Positions 15,592-25,206 are shown, counted from the first letter of the stretch. The stretch: DNA of 64,000 bases from Paracoccus shanxieyensis (GCF_009711265.1 NZ_WMII01000008.1:1-64000); one strand, 5' to 3'. Numbers and translations are program-made. The notes: generated by a model from the letters alone, not told the origin.

Positions 15592-17370
15592 ATGACCACC
15601 TATACCGCCCCCATCCGCGACATCCAGTTCGTGCTGCATGACATGCTGGACATCTCGGGCCTGGACGTGCCCGGCTATGGCGATCTGGACCGCGACTTCA
15701 CCGAGGCGGTTCTGGACGCGGCAGGCAAGCTTGCCTCCGAGGTGCTGGCACCGCTGAACAGCGTGGGCGACCGGCAGGGATGCCGGCTGGAAAACGGCAT
15801 CGTGCGCACGCCCGACGGCTTCAAGGCGGCGTTCGATCAGTTGCGCGAAGGCGGCTGGACGGCGCTGGACGCCGACCCGGAATATGGCGGTCAGGGCATG
15901 CCCTATGTCATCGGCCATTCCGCGGCCGAGTTGTTTTCCGGCGCCAACATGGCCTTTGCCATGTATCCGGGCCTGACCCATGGCGCATATTCGGCCATTC
16001 ATGCGCATGGCACCGATGACCAGAAGGCGACCTATCTGCCCAAGATGGCCAGCTGCGACTGGACCGGCACGATGAACCTGACCGAACCGCATGCCGGGAC
16101 CGATCTGGGGATGCTGCGCACCAAGGCCGAACCGCAGGACGATGGCAGCTATCTGATCACCGGGCAGAAGATCTTCATCTCGGCCGGCGACCACGACATG
16201 TCCGACAACGTGATCCATCTGGTGCTGGCCAAGGCCCCCGGCGGCGGCGAAAGCACCAAGGGCATCTCGCTGTTCATCGTGCCGAAGTTTCTGGTGAATG
16301 CCGATGGCTTTCTGGGCGAGCGCAATGCCGTCTCGGTCGGCAAGCTGGAAGAAAAGATGGGCATTCACGGCAATGCCACCTGCGTCATGAACTATGACGG
16401 GGCGCGCGGCTGGCTGCTGGGCGATCTGCACAAGGGTATGCGGGCCATGTTCACCATGATGAACGAAGCGCGCATCGGCGTCGGCCTGCAAGGCTATGCC
16501 GTGGCCGAGGCCGCCTATCAGGAAGCGGTGATCTATGCCCGCGACCGCCTGCAAGGCCGCGCCGTCACGGGCACGGCGAACCCCTCGGGACCGGCCGATC
16601 CGCTGATCGTGCATCCCGATATCCGCCGCAACCTGATGGATCAGAAAAGCTTCGTCGAAGGCGCCCGTGCGCTGGCCACATGGTGCGCGCATCTGATCGA
16701 CCGCAGCCATCTGGGACAGGATCAGGCCGCCGAGGCGCTGGTCTCGCTGCTGACCCCCGTGGTCAAGGGCTTCCTGACCGACAAGGGATTCGAGACCGCC
16801 GTGCAGGCGCAGCAGGTCTTTGGCGGGCATGGCTATATCGAGGAACAGGGCATGTCGCAATTCGTCCGCGACGCCCGCATCGCCATGATCTATGAGGGCG
16901 CAAACGGCGTGCAGGCGCTGGATCTGGTCGGGCGCAAGCTGGCAGCCGAAGGCGGCAAACCGATCATGGCCTTCTTCGAGATGGTCAAGGCCGAGATCAA
17001 ATCCGTCGAAGCGGACGAGGCGCTGAAAGCAAGCTTTGCCGAGCCGCTGAAAGCCGCCTCGAAGGATCTGCAGGCCGCGGCGATGTATTTCATGGATCAG
17101 GGCATGAAAAACCCCAATGCCGCGCTGTCGGGGTCTTACGACTTCATGCATCTCTTCGGCCATGTTGCGCTTGGCCTGATGTGGACGCGGATGGCCGTGG
17201 CCGCCAGCAAGGCACTTGCGGACGGCACTGGCGACACGGCCTTTTTTGAAACCAAGATCGCGACCGGGCGCTATTACATGGCGCGTCAACTGCCGATGAC
17301 GGCGACGCACCTGTCCCGCATCCGGTCGGGTGCCGAGCCGGTGATGGCACTGGACGCGGCGCAGTTCTGA
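15592..17370 (+). CDS. Acyl-CoA dehydrogenase, DmdC/long-form with C-terminal extension
   Basis: The 592-residue flavoenzyme oxidises an acyl-CoA to the enoyl-CoA in the cytoplasm. The N-terminal, middle and C-terminal dehydrogenase domains are followed by the extra C-terminal domain typical of the roughly 590-residue subfamily that includes DmdC (methylmercaptopropionyl-CoA dehydrogenase). The FAD/substrate motif [14 protein letters not shown] is clear, and the catalytic base is Glu435 in [14 protein letters not shown]. An AGGA precedes the ATG. It follows the two MerR genes; thiolase and FadB-like genes lie downstream after a 275-base gap that holds a dispersed repeat. The true chain length or substrate cannot be read from sequence. 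Confidence 0.93.
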   Translation: MTTYTAPIRDIQFVLHDMLDISGLDVPGYGDLDRDFTEAVLDAAGKLASEVLAPLNSVGDRQGCRLENGIVRTPDGFKAAFDQLREGGWTALDADPEYGGQGMPYVIGHSAAELFSGANMAFAMYPGLTHGAYSAIHAHGTDDQKATYLPKMASCDWTGTMNLTEPHAGTDLGMLRTKAEPQDDGSYLITGQKIFISAGDHDMSDNVIHLVLAKAPGGGESTKGISLFIVPKFLVNADGFLGERNAVSVGKLEEKMGIHGNATCVMNYDGARGWLLGDLHKGMRAMFTMMNEARIGVGLQGYAVAEAAYQEAVIYARDRLQGRAVTGTANPSGPADPLIVHPDIRRNLMDQKSFVEGARALATWCAHLIDRSHLGQDQAAEALVSLLTPVVKGFLTDKGFETAVQAQQVFGGHGYIEEQGMSQFVRDARIAMIYEGANGVQALDLVGRKLAAEGGKPIMAFFEMVKAEIKSVEADEALKASFAEPLKAASKDLQAAAMYFMDQGMKNPNAALSGSYDFMHLFGHVALGLMWTRMAVAASKALADGTGDTAFFETKIATGRYYMARQLPMTATHLSRIRSGAEPVMALDAAQF

Positions 17371-17406
17371 GAAACCGCAACGATATGCAGGGTGGAGGGG
17401 TCGCAT

Positions 17407-17598
17407 GGGTATTTTCAAAACAAGGAAGACCAAAGTTGCGCCCCGACCACCCCGCCTTGCGGGCGGGAAGGATTTTCGCCCGATGATCGGGGCGGCTTCC
17501 TTGTTTGCGGTCATCGGCTCCCCAGCCTGTACCGCTCCGCCAGACTAGATCGTGAAGATTAAGGATCCGCTAACGGCTTCCTTGTTTTTCAAATACCC
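17407..17598 (-). repeat. MITE-like dispersed repeat, copy A
   Basis: A 192-base element fills most of the gap between the acyl-CoA dehydrogenase and GST genes. Read on the minus strand it starts GGGTATTTGAAAAACAAGG and ends in the inverse of GGGTATTTTCAAAACAAGG, so its ends are inverted repeats. It matches the element at 60685-60878 along its whole length, at roughly three in four positions by eye. The best block is GCGGTACAGGCTGG followed by GAGCCGATGACCGC, and another is GTGGTCGGGGCGCAAC. It carries internal stems such as CGCCCGAT/ATCGGGGCG. No transposase is encoded. It may split the operon or carry transcription signals. Confidence 0.65.
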
Positions 17599-17645
17599 AC
17601 AGCAAGGCCACCGCAATCGCAACGCCGCCCCGTCAGGACATTCAG

Positions 17646-18290
17646 ATGACCGCAAAACTTCACTGCTTCGGCGAATCCGGCCATTCCTACAAGGTGGCGC
17701 TGATGCTTGAGCTGACCGGCACGCCGTGGACCGCGGTCTTTGTCGACTTCTTCAACAATGAAACGCGCAGCGCCGAGTACCGCGCGCGCCTGAACCAGAT
17801 GGGCGAAGCGCCGGTCTATGTCGATGGCGACCTGACCCTGACGCAATCCGGGGTCATCCTGCTGCATCTGGCCGAGCAGACCGGACAATTCAGCGATGGC
17901 GATCCGAATGAGATCCTGCGCTGGCTGTTCTGGGACAATCACAAGGGCTCGTCCCAGTTCGGCGCACTGCGGTTCCTGCGCAATTTCCTGCCCGAGGCAA
18001 AACGCCCGGACGGCGCGATTGCCTTCATGCAGGGCCGGGTGGATGCGGCGCTGGCGACGCTGGATGCCCGGCTGGCGGATCGGGACTGGCTGGCCTCGGA
18101 CCAGCCCACCATCGCCGATCTCTCGTGCTGCGGCTATCTGTTCTATCCCGAGCCCTTTGGCTTCGACCCGGACAAACATCCCAATATCGCCGCATGGCTG
18201 GGCCGCATCAGCGCCCTGCCCGGCTGGAACCATCCCTATGATCTGATGCCCGGCAACCCTTCGGACCGGGCCGAGAAGGAGGACGCATGA
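17646..18290 (+). CDS. Glutathione S-transferase family protein
   Basis: This 214-residue protein has the N-terminal thioredoxin-like GST domain, with LTQSGVILLHLAEQTGQF holding the conserved SxxI/L glutathione-binding segment, and an all-helical C-terminal domain with the family DQPTIADLSCCGYLF motif. Its last codons overlap the ATG of the downstream thiolase (ATGA), so the two are translationally coupled. GST genes inside beta-oxidation clusters are common in Rhodobacterales, but their substrate is not known. The start is an ATG at 17646, shortly after the dispersed repeat. Confidence 0.88.
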   Translation: MTAKLHCFGESGHSYKVALMLELTGTPWTAVFVDFFNNETRSAEYRARLNQMGEAPVYVDGDLTLTQSGVILLHLAEQTGQFSDGDPNEILRWLFWDNHKGSSQFGALRFLRNFLPEAKRPDGAIAFMQGRVDAALATLDARLADRDWLASDQPTIADLSCCGYLFYPEPFGFDPDKHPNIAAWLGRISALPGWNHPYDLMPGNPSDRAEKEDA

Positions 18291-19498
18291 CCGACGCTTT
18301 TATCTATGATGCCGCCCGCACGCCGCGCGGCAAGGGCCGCAACGATGGCAGCCTGCACGAGGTGACATCCGTTGCGCTGTCAGCGCGCCTGTTGAACGCC
18401 GTCAAGGCGCGCAACGGGCTGGAAGGCCATGCCGTCGAGGACGTGATCTGGGGCAATGTCACGCAGGTCAAGGAACAGGGCGGCTGCCTTGCACGCTCGG
18501 CGGTGCTGGAATCCGCCCTCGACCAATCGATCCCCGGCCTTGCGATCAACCGCTTCTGCGCCAGCGGCATGGAGGCGGTGAACCTTGCCGCCAACCAGGT
18601 GCGCGGCGGCGCGGGTCAGGCCTATATCGCGGGCGGGGTCGAAATGATGGGCCGCGTTGCCATGGGCAGCGACGGCGCGGCGATTGCCGTTGACCCGACC
18701 CTGACCTTCGGCACCTATTTCGTGCCGCAGGGCATCTCGGCGGATATCATCGCGACCGAATACGGCTTCACCCGCGAGGATGCCGACAAGCTGGCCGTCG
18801 AAAGCCAGCGCCGCGCCGCCCTTGCATGGTCAGAGAACCGCTTTGCGAAATCCATCGTCCCCGTGCTGGACCAGAACGGCCTGACCATTCTGGATCACGA
18901 CGAATACATGCGCCCCGGCACCTCCTATGAGGATCTTGCCCGCCTGAAGCCCAGCTTCAAGGAAATGGGCGAGATGATGCCGGGCTTCGACAAGGTGGCG
19001 ATGCTGAAATATCCGCATCTGGACCATATCGACCACATCCACCATGCCGGCAACAGCTCGGGCATCGTCGATGGCGCGGCGGCCGTGCTGATCGGCAACG
19101 CCGAGTTCGGCAAGGCCTACGGGCTTAAGCCCCGCGCCCGGATCCGCGCCACCGCCAAGATCGGCACGGACCCGACCATCATGCTGACCGGCCCGGTTCC
19201 GGTGACCGAAAAGATCCTGCGCGACAGCGGCATGTCCATCGGCGACATCGACCTGTTCGAGGTGAACGAGGCCTTCGCCAGCGTCGTTCTGCGCTTCCAG
19301 CAGGCGTTCCAGATCGATCCGGCGCTGGTCAATGTCAACGGCGGCTCGATCGCCATGGGCCATCCGCTGGGCGCGACGGGCGCCATCATCATCGGCACCC
19401 TGCTGGATGAGCTTGAGCGGCAGGACAAGAATGTCGGTCTGGCCACGCTGTGCATCGCGTCCGGCATGGGCGCGGCCACCATCATCGAACGCGTCTGA
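18287..19498 (+). CDS. fadA: Acetyl-CoA C-acyltransferase (3-ketoacyl-CoA thiolase)
   Basis: The 403-residue thiolase cleaves 3-ketoacyl-CoA with CoA in beta-oxidation. The nucleophile is Cys91 in INRFCASGMEAV, with the catalytic His359 in MGHPLGATG and Cys389 in TLCIASGMG, all in family position. It starts inside the end of the GST gene and is followed after 11 bases by the FadB-like gene, so thiolase and multifunctional enzyme are likely expressed together as a trifunctional complex. The FadA name is by family and context; chain-length preference is not visible. Confidence 0.94.
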   Translation: MTDAFIYDAARTPRGKGRNDGSLHEVTSVALSARLLNAVKARNGLEGHAVEDVIWGNVTQVKEQGGCLARSAVLESALDQSIPGLAINRFCASGMEAVNLAANQVRGGAGQAYIAGGVEMMGRVAMGSDGAAIAVDPTLTFGTYFVPQGISADIIATEYGFTREDADKLAVESQRRAALAWSENRFAKSIVPVLDQNGLTILDHDEYMRPGTSYEDLARLKPSFKEMGEMMPGFDKVAMLKYPHLDHIDHIHHAGNSSGIVDGAAAVLIGNAEFGKAYGLKPRARIRATAKIGTDPTIMLTGPVPVTEKILRDSGMSIGDIDLFEVNEAFASVVLRFQQAFQIDPALVNVNGGSIAMGHPLGATGAIIIGTLLDELERQDKNVGLATLCIASGMGAATIIERV

Positions 19499-19509
19499 GG
19501 GGGAAAGAC

Positions 19510-21693
19510 ATGACCGATTTTACCATGACCAAAGACGACGACGGCGTGGCCATCATCACCTGGGATGTGGCCGCGAAGTCGATGAACGTGCTGTCTCTGG
19601 ACGGCGCGGCGGAACTGAACGGGCTGATCGACGACGCGCTGGCCGATGACGCGGTCAAAGGCATTGTCATCACCTCAGGCAAGAAGGACTTTGCCGCGGG
19701 CATGGACCTGAACGTGATCGCCGGGATGAAGCAGGGCGGCGCGCAGGCGGTGTTCGACGGCATCATGGGTCTGCACCACCTGCTGCGCAAGATCGAGCTT
19801 GCGGGCATGGACCCCAAGACCAAGAAGGGCGGCAAGCCGATCGCGGCCGCTCTGCCCGGCTCGGCGCTTGGCATCGGGCTGGAACTGCCGCTGGCCACGC
19901 ATCGCATCTTTGCCGCCGAAAACCCGAAGGCCAAGATCGGCCTGCCCGAAATCATGGTTGGCATCTTCCCCGGCGGTGGCGGCACGACACGGCTGGTGCG
20001 CAAGCTGGGCGCGATGGCAGCGGCCCCCTTCCTGCTGGAAGGCAAGCTCAGCGATCCGGCCAAGGCCAAATCCGCCGGGCTGATCGATGAGGTCGTGGCC
20101 GATCCGTTGGCCGCCGCGCGTGCATGGGTGCTGGCTGCAAGCGATGCCGATCTGGTCAAGCCATGGGACGCCAAAGGCTACAAGATGCCGGGGGGCGAAC
20201 CCTATCACCCGGCGGGCTTCATGACCTTCGTCGGCGCATCGGCCATGGTGCATGGCAAGACGCTGGGCGTCTATCCCGCCGCCAAGGCGCTGCTCAGCGC
20301 CGTTTACGAAGGCGCGATGGTGCCCTTCGACACCGCGCTGAAGATCGAGGCGCGCTGGTTCACCAACGTCCTGATGAACCCGTCCTCGACCGCGATGATC
20401 CGCAGCCTGTTCATCAACAAGGAGGCGCTGGAAAAAGGCGCGAACCGCCCCGAGGCGCCCGACCAGACAGTGAAAAAGGTCGGCATCCTTGGCGCGGGCA
20501 TGATGGGCGCGGGCATCGCCTATGTCTCGGCCATGGCGGGCATTCAGGTTGTGCTGATCGACTCGGCGCAGGAATCGGCAGACCGCGGCAAGTCCTATTC
20601 CGCCGATCTGCTGGACAAGGCGATCTCGCGCCGGAAATCCACCGATGAGAAAAAGGCCGAGGTGCTGGCCCGCATCACGGCGACCACCGATTACGCCGCG
20701 CTGGAGGGCTGCGACCTGATCGTGGAAGCCGTGTTCGAGGATCCGAAGGTCAAGGCCGAGGTGACCGCCAAGGCCGAAGCCGTGATCCCCAAGGACGCGA
20801 TCTTCGCCACCAATACCTCGACCCTGCCGATCAGCGATCTGGCCCGCGCCAGCAGCCGCCCCGAGCAGTTCATCGGCATCCACTTCTTCTCACCCGTCGA
20901 CAAGATGCTGCTGGTCGAGATCATCAAGGGCAAACAGACCGGGCCCGTCGCGGTCGCCAAGGCGCTGGATTTCGTGCGCCAGATCCGCAAGACGCCCATC
21001 GTGGTCAACGACGCGCGCTTCTTCTATGCCAACCGCTGCATCATCCCCTATATCAACGAGGGCATCCGCATGGTGGCCGAAGGCGTCAGCCCGACGCTGA
21101 TCGAAAATGCCGCCAAGATGATGGGCATGCCGCTGGGTCCGCTGCAACTGGTCGATGAAACCTCGATCGATCTGGGCGTCAAGATCGCCAAGGCCACGCG
21201 CGCGGCCATGGGCGACGCCTATCCCGATGCGGCGGTCGATCAGGTGATCTTCAAGCTGGCCGATCAGGGTCGGCTGGGCCGCAAGACCAAGGCGGGCTTT
21301 TACGACTATGACGATGCGGGCAAGCGTCAGGGCTTCTGGTCCGGCCTTGCCACGGAATGGCCGGTCGAGGGTGAACAGCCCGAGCTGACCCAGATCCAGC
21401 ATCGCCTGATGTTCGCCCAAAGTCTTGAAGCCGTGCGCGCGCTGCAGGACGGCGTGCTGGAAGACATCCGCGAAGGCGATGTCGGGGCGATCCTCGGCTG
21501 GGGCTTTGCGCCGTGGTCGGGCGGCCCGTTCGGCTGGCTCGACATGCTGGGGGCCGCACGCGCCGCCGAGATCGCCGACGACCTGACGGCAAAATTCGGC
21601 GACCGCTTCACGACGCCGGATCTGCTGCGCGACATGGCCGCCAAGGGCGAAAGCTTCTATGGCCGCTTCGGCGGGGCGAAAAAGGCCGCATAA
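19510..21693 (+). CDS. fadB: Bifunctional enoyl-CoA hydratase / 3-hydroxyacyl-CoA dehydrogenase
   Basis: The 727-residue protein joins an N-terminal crotonase domain to a C-terminal NAD-dependent hydroxyacyl-CoA dehydrogenase. The crotonase part has the oxyanion-hole region ALPGSALGIGLELPLATH and the GLPEIMVGIFPGGGGTTRL segment with the second catalytic glutamate. The dehydrogenase begins with a Rossmann VGILGAGMMGAGIA near residue 324, and the later IHFFSPVDKM holds the conserved histidine. It starts at ATG 19510 after GGGGAAAG. It forms the FadA/FadB pair with the thiolase just upstream and is followed by a clear bidirectional terminator. FadJ would be an equally fair name. Confidence 0.95.
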   Translation: MTDFTMTKDDDGVAIITWDVAAKSMNVLSLDGAAELNGLIDDALADDAVKGIVITSGKKDFAAGMDLNVIAGMKQGGAQAVFDGIMGLHHLLRKIELAGMDPKTKKGGKPIAAALPGSALGIGLELPLATHRIFAAENPKAKIGLPEIMVGIFPGGGGTTRLVRKLGAMAAAPFLLEGKLSDPAKAKSAGLIDEVVADPLAAARAWVLAASDADLVKPWDAKGYKMPGGEPYHPAGFMTFVGASAMVHGKTLGVYPAAKALLSAVYEGAMVPFDTALKIEARWFTNVLMNPSSTAMIRSLFINKEALEKGANRPEAPDQTVKKVGILGAGMMGAGIAYVSAMAGIQVVLIDSAQESADRGKSYSADLLDKAISRRKSTDEKKAEVLARITATTDYAALEGCDLIVEAVFEDPKVKAEVTAKAEAVIPKDAIFATNTSTLPISDLARASSRPEQFIGIHFFSPVDKMLLVEIIKGKQTGPVAVAKALDFVRQIRKTPIVVNDARFFYANRCIIPYINEGIRMVAEGVSPTLIENAAKMMGMPLGPLQLVDETSIDLGVKIAKATRAAMGDAYPDAAVDQVIFKLADQGRLGRKTKAGFYDYDDAGKRQGFWSGLATEWPVEGEQPELTQIQHRLMFAQSLEAVRALQDGVLEDIREGDVGAILGWGFAPWSGGPFGWLDMLGAARAAEIADDLTAKFGDRFTTPDLLRDMAAKGESFYGRFGGAKKAA

Positions 21694-21715
21694 ACGCTCC
21701 AAACATGAACCCAAC

Positions 21716-21750
21716 AAAAAGGGCAGAGGCGAAACCCTCTGCCCTTCTCT
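21716..21750. terminator. Bidirectional intrinsic terminator between fadB and the adenosine kinase gene
   Basis: Arms GGGCAGAGG (21721-21729) and CCTCTGCCC (21736-21744) with a six-base loop have AAAAA on the left and TTCTCT on the right, so the hairpin can end transcription from both convergent genes. It runs straight into the trailer motif ending CAAATACTC at 21765. Confidence 0.85.
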
Positions 21751-21780
21751 GTTCTGCAAATACTCAAAAAGACGCCGCGA

Positions 21781-22791
21781 TCAGCGGATCAGCCCTTCGG
21801 CGCGGAACGCCGCCAGCAGATCGCTTTCCGGGCGCGGCCCGACATGGCCGATCACCTCGGCTGCGGCAATGCAGCCCATGCGGCCCGCCACCGCCAGCGG
21901 CAGATCCCGCGCCAGCCCATAGATCAGCCCGGCCGCGAACTGATCGCCCGCCCCGGTTGCATCGACCGGCACCACGCGATGCACGGGCGCACTGACCCGC
22001 TCGCCCTCGCGGATCAGGATGGCGTCCTCGCCCGAGCGTGTGCAGATCACCGTGCGGCAATCGGCGGCGGCCAGACGCAGCGCCTCCTCCAGATCCTCGA
22101 CCTGATACAGCGATGTCCATTCATGGGAATTGCCGATGACGTAATCCATCGGTCCGGCCACAAGACGGCGGAAGCCGTCGCGGTGACGGTCGACGCAGAA
22201 CGGATCCGACAGCGCGATCCCCGCCTGCCCGCCCGCTTTGTGGCAGGCCTCGGCGGCTTTTAGAAACGCCGCCTTGCCGACATCCTTGTCGAACAGATAG
22301 CCCTCCAGAAACAGCCAGTCCGCGCCGCTGAACGTCGCCGGGTTCACATCATCCGGGCCAAGATCGCCGGAAACCCCCAGATAGGTGTTCATCGACCGCT
22401 CCCCATCCGGCGTCACGAAGATGATCGAACGCGAGGTCGGCAGCACATCCCCCGCCACCGGCGGATTGACGAAGACCGTGCCCATCGCCTCAGTCTGTTC
22501 GGCATAGGACAGGCCCAGCGGATCGGCGGCCACGCGACCGATCAAGGCGGTCTTCAGCCCCATCATGCCCAGACCGGCCAGCGTATTCGCGACCGATCCG
22601 CCCGGCACCAGCCGCGCCTTCTGCGCCTCGTGATCCGCCGATTGCGCCGCCATCAGGAATTCCGAGCGGTCACGCTCGATCAGTTGCATGATCCCCTTTT
22701 CGATCCCCAGACGGCCAAGCGTGGCATCCGATGTGGGCGCGATCACGTCCATGATCGCATTGCCGATCCCGATCACATAGGGCGTGGTCAT
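21781..22791 (-). CDS. Adenosine kinase-like PfkB family sugar kinase
   Basis: The 336-residue protein belongs to the PfkB/ribokinase family and resembles the adenosine kinase-type group common in alphaproteobacteria. The first PfkB-type motif is seen in VPGGSVANTLAGLGMMG and the second, with the catalytic aspartate and anion hole, in VPVDATGAGDQFAAGL. It would phosphorylate a nucleoside or sugar with ATP; adenosine is the usual annotation but specificity is not proven by sequence. Its ATG overlaps the nth stop (ATGA), so the two genes are translationally coupled, an odd pairing of DNA repair and salvage that is seen in related genomes. Confidence 0.82.
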   Translation of the reverse strand: MTTPYVIGIGNAIMDVIAPTSDATLGRLGIEKGIMQLIERDRSEFLMAAQSADHEAQKARLVPGGSVANTLAGLGMMGLKTALIGRVAADPLGLSYAEQTEAMGTVFVNPPVAGDVLPTSRSIIFVTPDGERSMNTYLGVSGDLGPDDVNPATFSGADWLFLEGYLFDKDVGKAAFLKAAEACHKAGGQAGIALSDPFCVDRHRDGFRRLVAGPMDYVIGNSHEWTSLYQVEDLEEALRLAAADCRTVICTRSGEDAILIREGERVSAPVHRVVPVDATGAGDQFAAGLIYGLARDLPLAVAGRMGCIAAAEVIGHVGPRPESDLLAAFRAEGLIR

Positions 22792-23456
22792 TCGGTCTTC
22801 TCCTCATAGGGGCAAAGGTCTTCGATGGGACAGATCTTGCAGCGCGGGCGCTTGGCCTGACAGACATAGCGCCCGTGCAGGATCAGCCAGTGATGCGCGT
22901 TCTGCTGAAAGGGAACCGGCACATTGTCCTCGATCGCGCGCTCGACCGCCTCGACGTCGCGGCCCGGCGCGATGCGGGTGCGGTTGCCGACGCGAAAGAT
23001 ATGCGTATCGACCGCCTGCGCGGGAAAGTCGAACACGCTGTTCAAGACGACATTCGCCGTCTTGCGCCCGACGCCGGGCAGCGTCATCAGGGCGGCGCGC
23101 GATTGCGGCACCTCGCCGCCATATTCGGCCAGCAGGCGCTGGGACAGGGCGATGACATTCTTGGCCTTCTGGCGAAACAGGCCGATGGTCTTGATCTGCT
23201 CGGTCAGCGCCTCAAGTCCCAGATCCACCATCTGCTGCGGCGTCGTCACCTTGGCGAACAGCGCCTTGGTGGCCTTGTTCACGCCGACATCGGTGGCCTG
23301 CGCCGACAGCGCCACAGCCACCAGCAGGGTGAATGCGTTGACATATTCCAGCTCGGTCACCGGCTGCGGGTCGGCCTCGCGGAAGCGCGAAAAGATCGCG
23401 ACCTGCGCGGCATAGGGCAACGGAGCGGGAATGCGGGATGACACAGCACGGACCAT
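22788..23456 (-). CDS. nth: Endonuclease III
   Basis: This 222-residue DNA glycosylase/AP lyase removes oxidised pyrimidines in base excision repair. The helix-hairpin-helix holds the catalytic lysine, LPGVGRKTANV (Lys132), and the conserved Asp150 is in AVDTHIFRV. The 4Fe-4S cluster ligands are Cys199, Cys206, Cys209 and Cys215 in the C-x6-C-x2-C-x5-C pattern. The ATG at 23456 was chosen; the frame is open for 39 bases more, but the added residues are not family-like. It overlaps the downstream adenosine-kinase-like gene and is divergent from ogt. Confidence 0.96.
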   Translation of the reverse strand: MVRAVSSRIPAPLPYAAQVAIFSRFREADPQPVTELEYVNAFTLLVAVALSAQATDVGVNKATKALFAKVTTPQQMVDLGLEALTEQIKTIGLFRQKAKNVIALSQRLLAEYGGEVPQSRAALMTLPGVGRKTANVVLNSVFDFPAQAVDTHIFRVGNRTRIAPGRDVEAVERAIEDNVPVPFQQNAHHWLILHGRYVCQAKRPRCKICPIEDLCPYEEKTE

Positions 23457-23551
23457 AGCCCTCAGATGCCCTGCCCCGCGCCGGTCCGCAACCAAAGACT
23501 GACATTCGCCGCGCCGCGCGCTAGGTTTGCCCGAAACCGGAAAGGTGCCGC

Positions 23552-24148
23552 ATGTCGCAGATCAGCATGGAGTTCACCGACCGCAGGCCCTCGCGGCTGC
23601 GGATCGCTGTCACATCCGATCCTAAGGATGGCGCGGGCGATCTGGCGCATGGCACATTCGCCTCGCCCATCGGGGGGCTTGTGGCGCTTGGCACTGCAGA
23701 TGCGCTTTGGGGTCTTGGCATCGTGGGCCGGTTCAGCGCGCCTCAGGTGCTGGGCGATCTGTCGGCGCGCTGGCCGCATGCGCGGCTGACCGAGGCGCCC
23801 GACCGGCTGGCCCCGATGATCGACGCGCTTTTGCAGGACGCGGGGCAGATCACCCTGCGCCTGACCGGCACGGCCTTTCAGATGCAGGTTTGGCACGGGC
23901 TGCTGCAGATCCCGGCCGGGCAAATCTTCAGCTATGCCGGACTGGCGCAGCGGATCGGGCGGCCCACGGCCCTGCGCGCGGTCGGCACGGCGGTCGGACA
24001 GAACCCGATCTCATGGATCGTGCCCTGCCATCGCGTCACCCGCGCCGATGGCAGCATCGGGAATTACCATTGGGGCGAGGCCGCAAAACGCGCCTTGCTG
24101 GCGCGGGAAGGTGCCGTCCTCGCGCCGCAATCCATCGCTGCAATGTGA
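23552..24148 (+). CDS. ogt: Methylated-DNA--protein-cysteine methyltransferase
   Basis: The 198-residue suicide repair protein transfers methyl from O6-methylguanine to its own cysteine. The active site is Cys159 in WIVPCHRV, with the DNA-binding helix including the arginine finger in GRPTALRAVGTAVGQNP. The N-terminal domain is that of Ogt-type proteins, and there is no Ada regulatory domain. The ATG has AAAGGTG in front. It is divergent from nth, so two base-damage repair genes share one 95-base promoter region. Confidence 0.94.
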   Translation: MSQISMEFTDRRPSRLRIAVTSDPKDGAGDLAHGTFASPIGGLVALGTADALWGLGIVGRFSAPQVLGDLSARWPHARLTEAPDRLAPMIDALLQDAGQITLRLTGTAFQMQVWHGLLQIPAGQIFSYAGLAQRIGRPTALRAVGTAVGQNPISWIVPCHRVTRADGSIGNYHWGEAAKRALLAREGAVLAPQSIAAM

Positions 24149-24310
24149 GCGTCGGTTACGAAATTATTGCGTATTCCGGTAGAGTTGGCCCGGAACCCGT
24201 GCCATCTTGCCCACGTTTGGGGATCAGCCGCCGTTCAGCCTGCGAAACAGGCAATGGCCGCGTCGTAAGGACAGGCGACGTAGGATCGCCCCATGAAGAA
24301 AGGTGATAAG

Positions 24311-24976
24311 ATGAAACTCCGTATCTCGCTGATGGCCGCAACTGCGGGCGTGCTTGCCCTTGGGGCATGCGCAACCACCGATCCCTATGGCAACCCGACG
24401 GCGCCCGGCGGCAATATGAGCCGCACCCAGCAGGGCGCCATCGCAGGCGCCGTGGTCGGCGGTCTGATCGGCGCTGGCGAAAGCCGCGAGAATGCCTTGA
24501 AAGGCGCAGTGATCGGCGCAACCGCAGGTGCGGTCGGCGGTTCGATCCTTGACCAGCAGCGCGCGGCACTTCAGCAATCGCTGAACAACCCGAATATCCA
24601 GGTGGTGAACCGCGGCAGCTATCTGTCGGTCATCATGCCGGAAACGACGCTGTTCGCGACCGACTCGGCCGCTGTCGGCGCGCAGGGCCAGAACGATCTG
24701 TACACGATCGCGCGCAACCTGAACCAATATCCCAACAGCCGCATTCAGGTCATCGGCCATACCGACAGCACCGGCTCGGCCGCCTATAACCAGGACCTGT
24801 CCGAGCGTCGCGCGCGTTCGGTCGCGGGCATCCTGTCGGCGGGCGGCGTGGCCACCGGCCGCATCGCCACCACCGGTCAGGGCGCATCCAGCCCGGTCGC
24901 CTCGAACGACAGCGCTGCCGGCCGCGCGCAGAACCGCCGGGTCGAGATCCAGATCATCCCGACCACGACCCGCTAA
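24311..24976 (+). CDS. OmpA family lipoprotein with glycine-zipper region
   Basis: The 221-residue protein has a lipoprotein signal peptide ending in GVLALGAC, so it should be lipid-anchored in the envelope. A glycine-zipper segment follows (GAIAGAVVGGLIGAG and GAVIGATAGAVGG, about residues 37-78). The C-terminal OmpA domain binds peptidoglycan; it holds VIGHTDSTG and the RRARSVAGIL segment, ending AQNRRVEIQI. The ATG at 24311 was chosen because AGGTG precedes it at good spacing; an in-frame ATG at 24293 would add six charged residues before the signal peptide. The layout is that of YiaD/Pal-like envelope proteins. Confidence 0.9.
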   Translation: MKLRISLMAATAGVLALGACATTDPYGNPTAPGGNMSRTQQGAIAGAVVGGLIGAGESRENALKGAVIGATAGAVGGSILDQQRAALQQSLNNPNIQVVNRGSYLSVIMPETTLFATDSAAVGAQGQNDLYTIARNLNQYPNSRIQVIGHTDSTGSAAYNQDLSERRARSVAGILSAGGVATGRIATTGQGASSPVASNDSAAGRAQNRRVEIQIIPTTTR

Positions 24977-25001
24977 AGCGACCGCCCAATCGGGGCGCGA
25001 G

Positions 25002-25061
25002 GGGTCGGCAGCAGCGCTGCCGGCCCTTTTGCATGGCCCTCTCGATGGGGGCCGTGCAAAA
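25002..25061 (+). terminator. Terminator of the OmpA lipoprotein gene, two overlapping hairpins
   Basis: GGGTCGGCAGC and GCTGCCGGCCC (one G-T pair) enclose a three-base loop and are followed by TTTT (25027-25030). That T-run is also the left arm of a second stem, TTTTGCATGGCCC with GGGCCGTGCAAAA, ending at 25061. The first is a standard intrinsic terminator for the gene that ends at 24976. Confidence 0.8.
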
Positions 25062-25106
25062 GTCCTGCGGCTGAGCGTGTCTCGGCGAACCGGCGCGACA
25101 ATATGC

Positions 25107-25138
25107 AAAAACCCCGGATGTCGCCATCCGGGGTTTTT
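25107..25138. terminator. Strong bidirectional terminator between the OmpA gene and atpF
   Basis: A perfect 14-base stem, AAAAACCCCGGATG and CATCCGGGGTTTTT, has a TCGC loop. The A-run and T-run make it work on both strands. It stands 69 bases downstream of the atpF stop, so it should end the ATP synthase Fo operon and block readthrough from the plus strand. Confidence 0.9.
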
Positions 25139-25206
25139 CACTGTCCAACGGGTCTTGGTGCGACCCTTTTCTCGTTCTCAGTTCAGGCTGCCTCAGTCAG
25201 GCGACC

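Noticed and set aside
17407..17598. Possible short protein from the dispersed repeat (frames beginning MTAN in both copies)
   Set aside because: The two copies keep a similar start (MTANKEAAP and MTANGEAAP) but the frame drifts after about 20 codons through insertions and no ribosome site is seen, so RNA or DNA function is more likely than coding.
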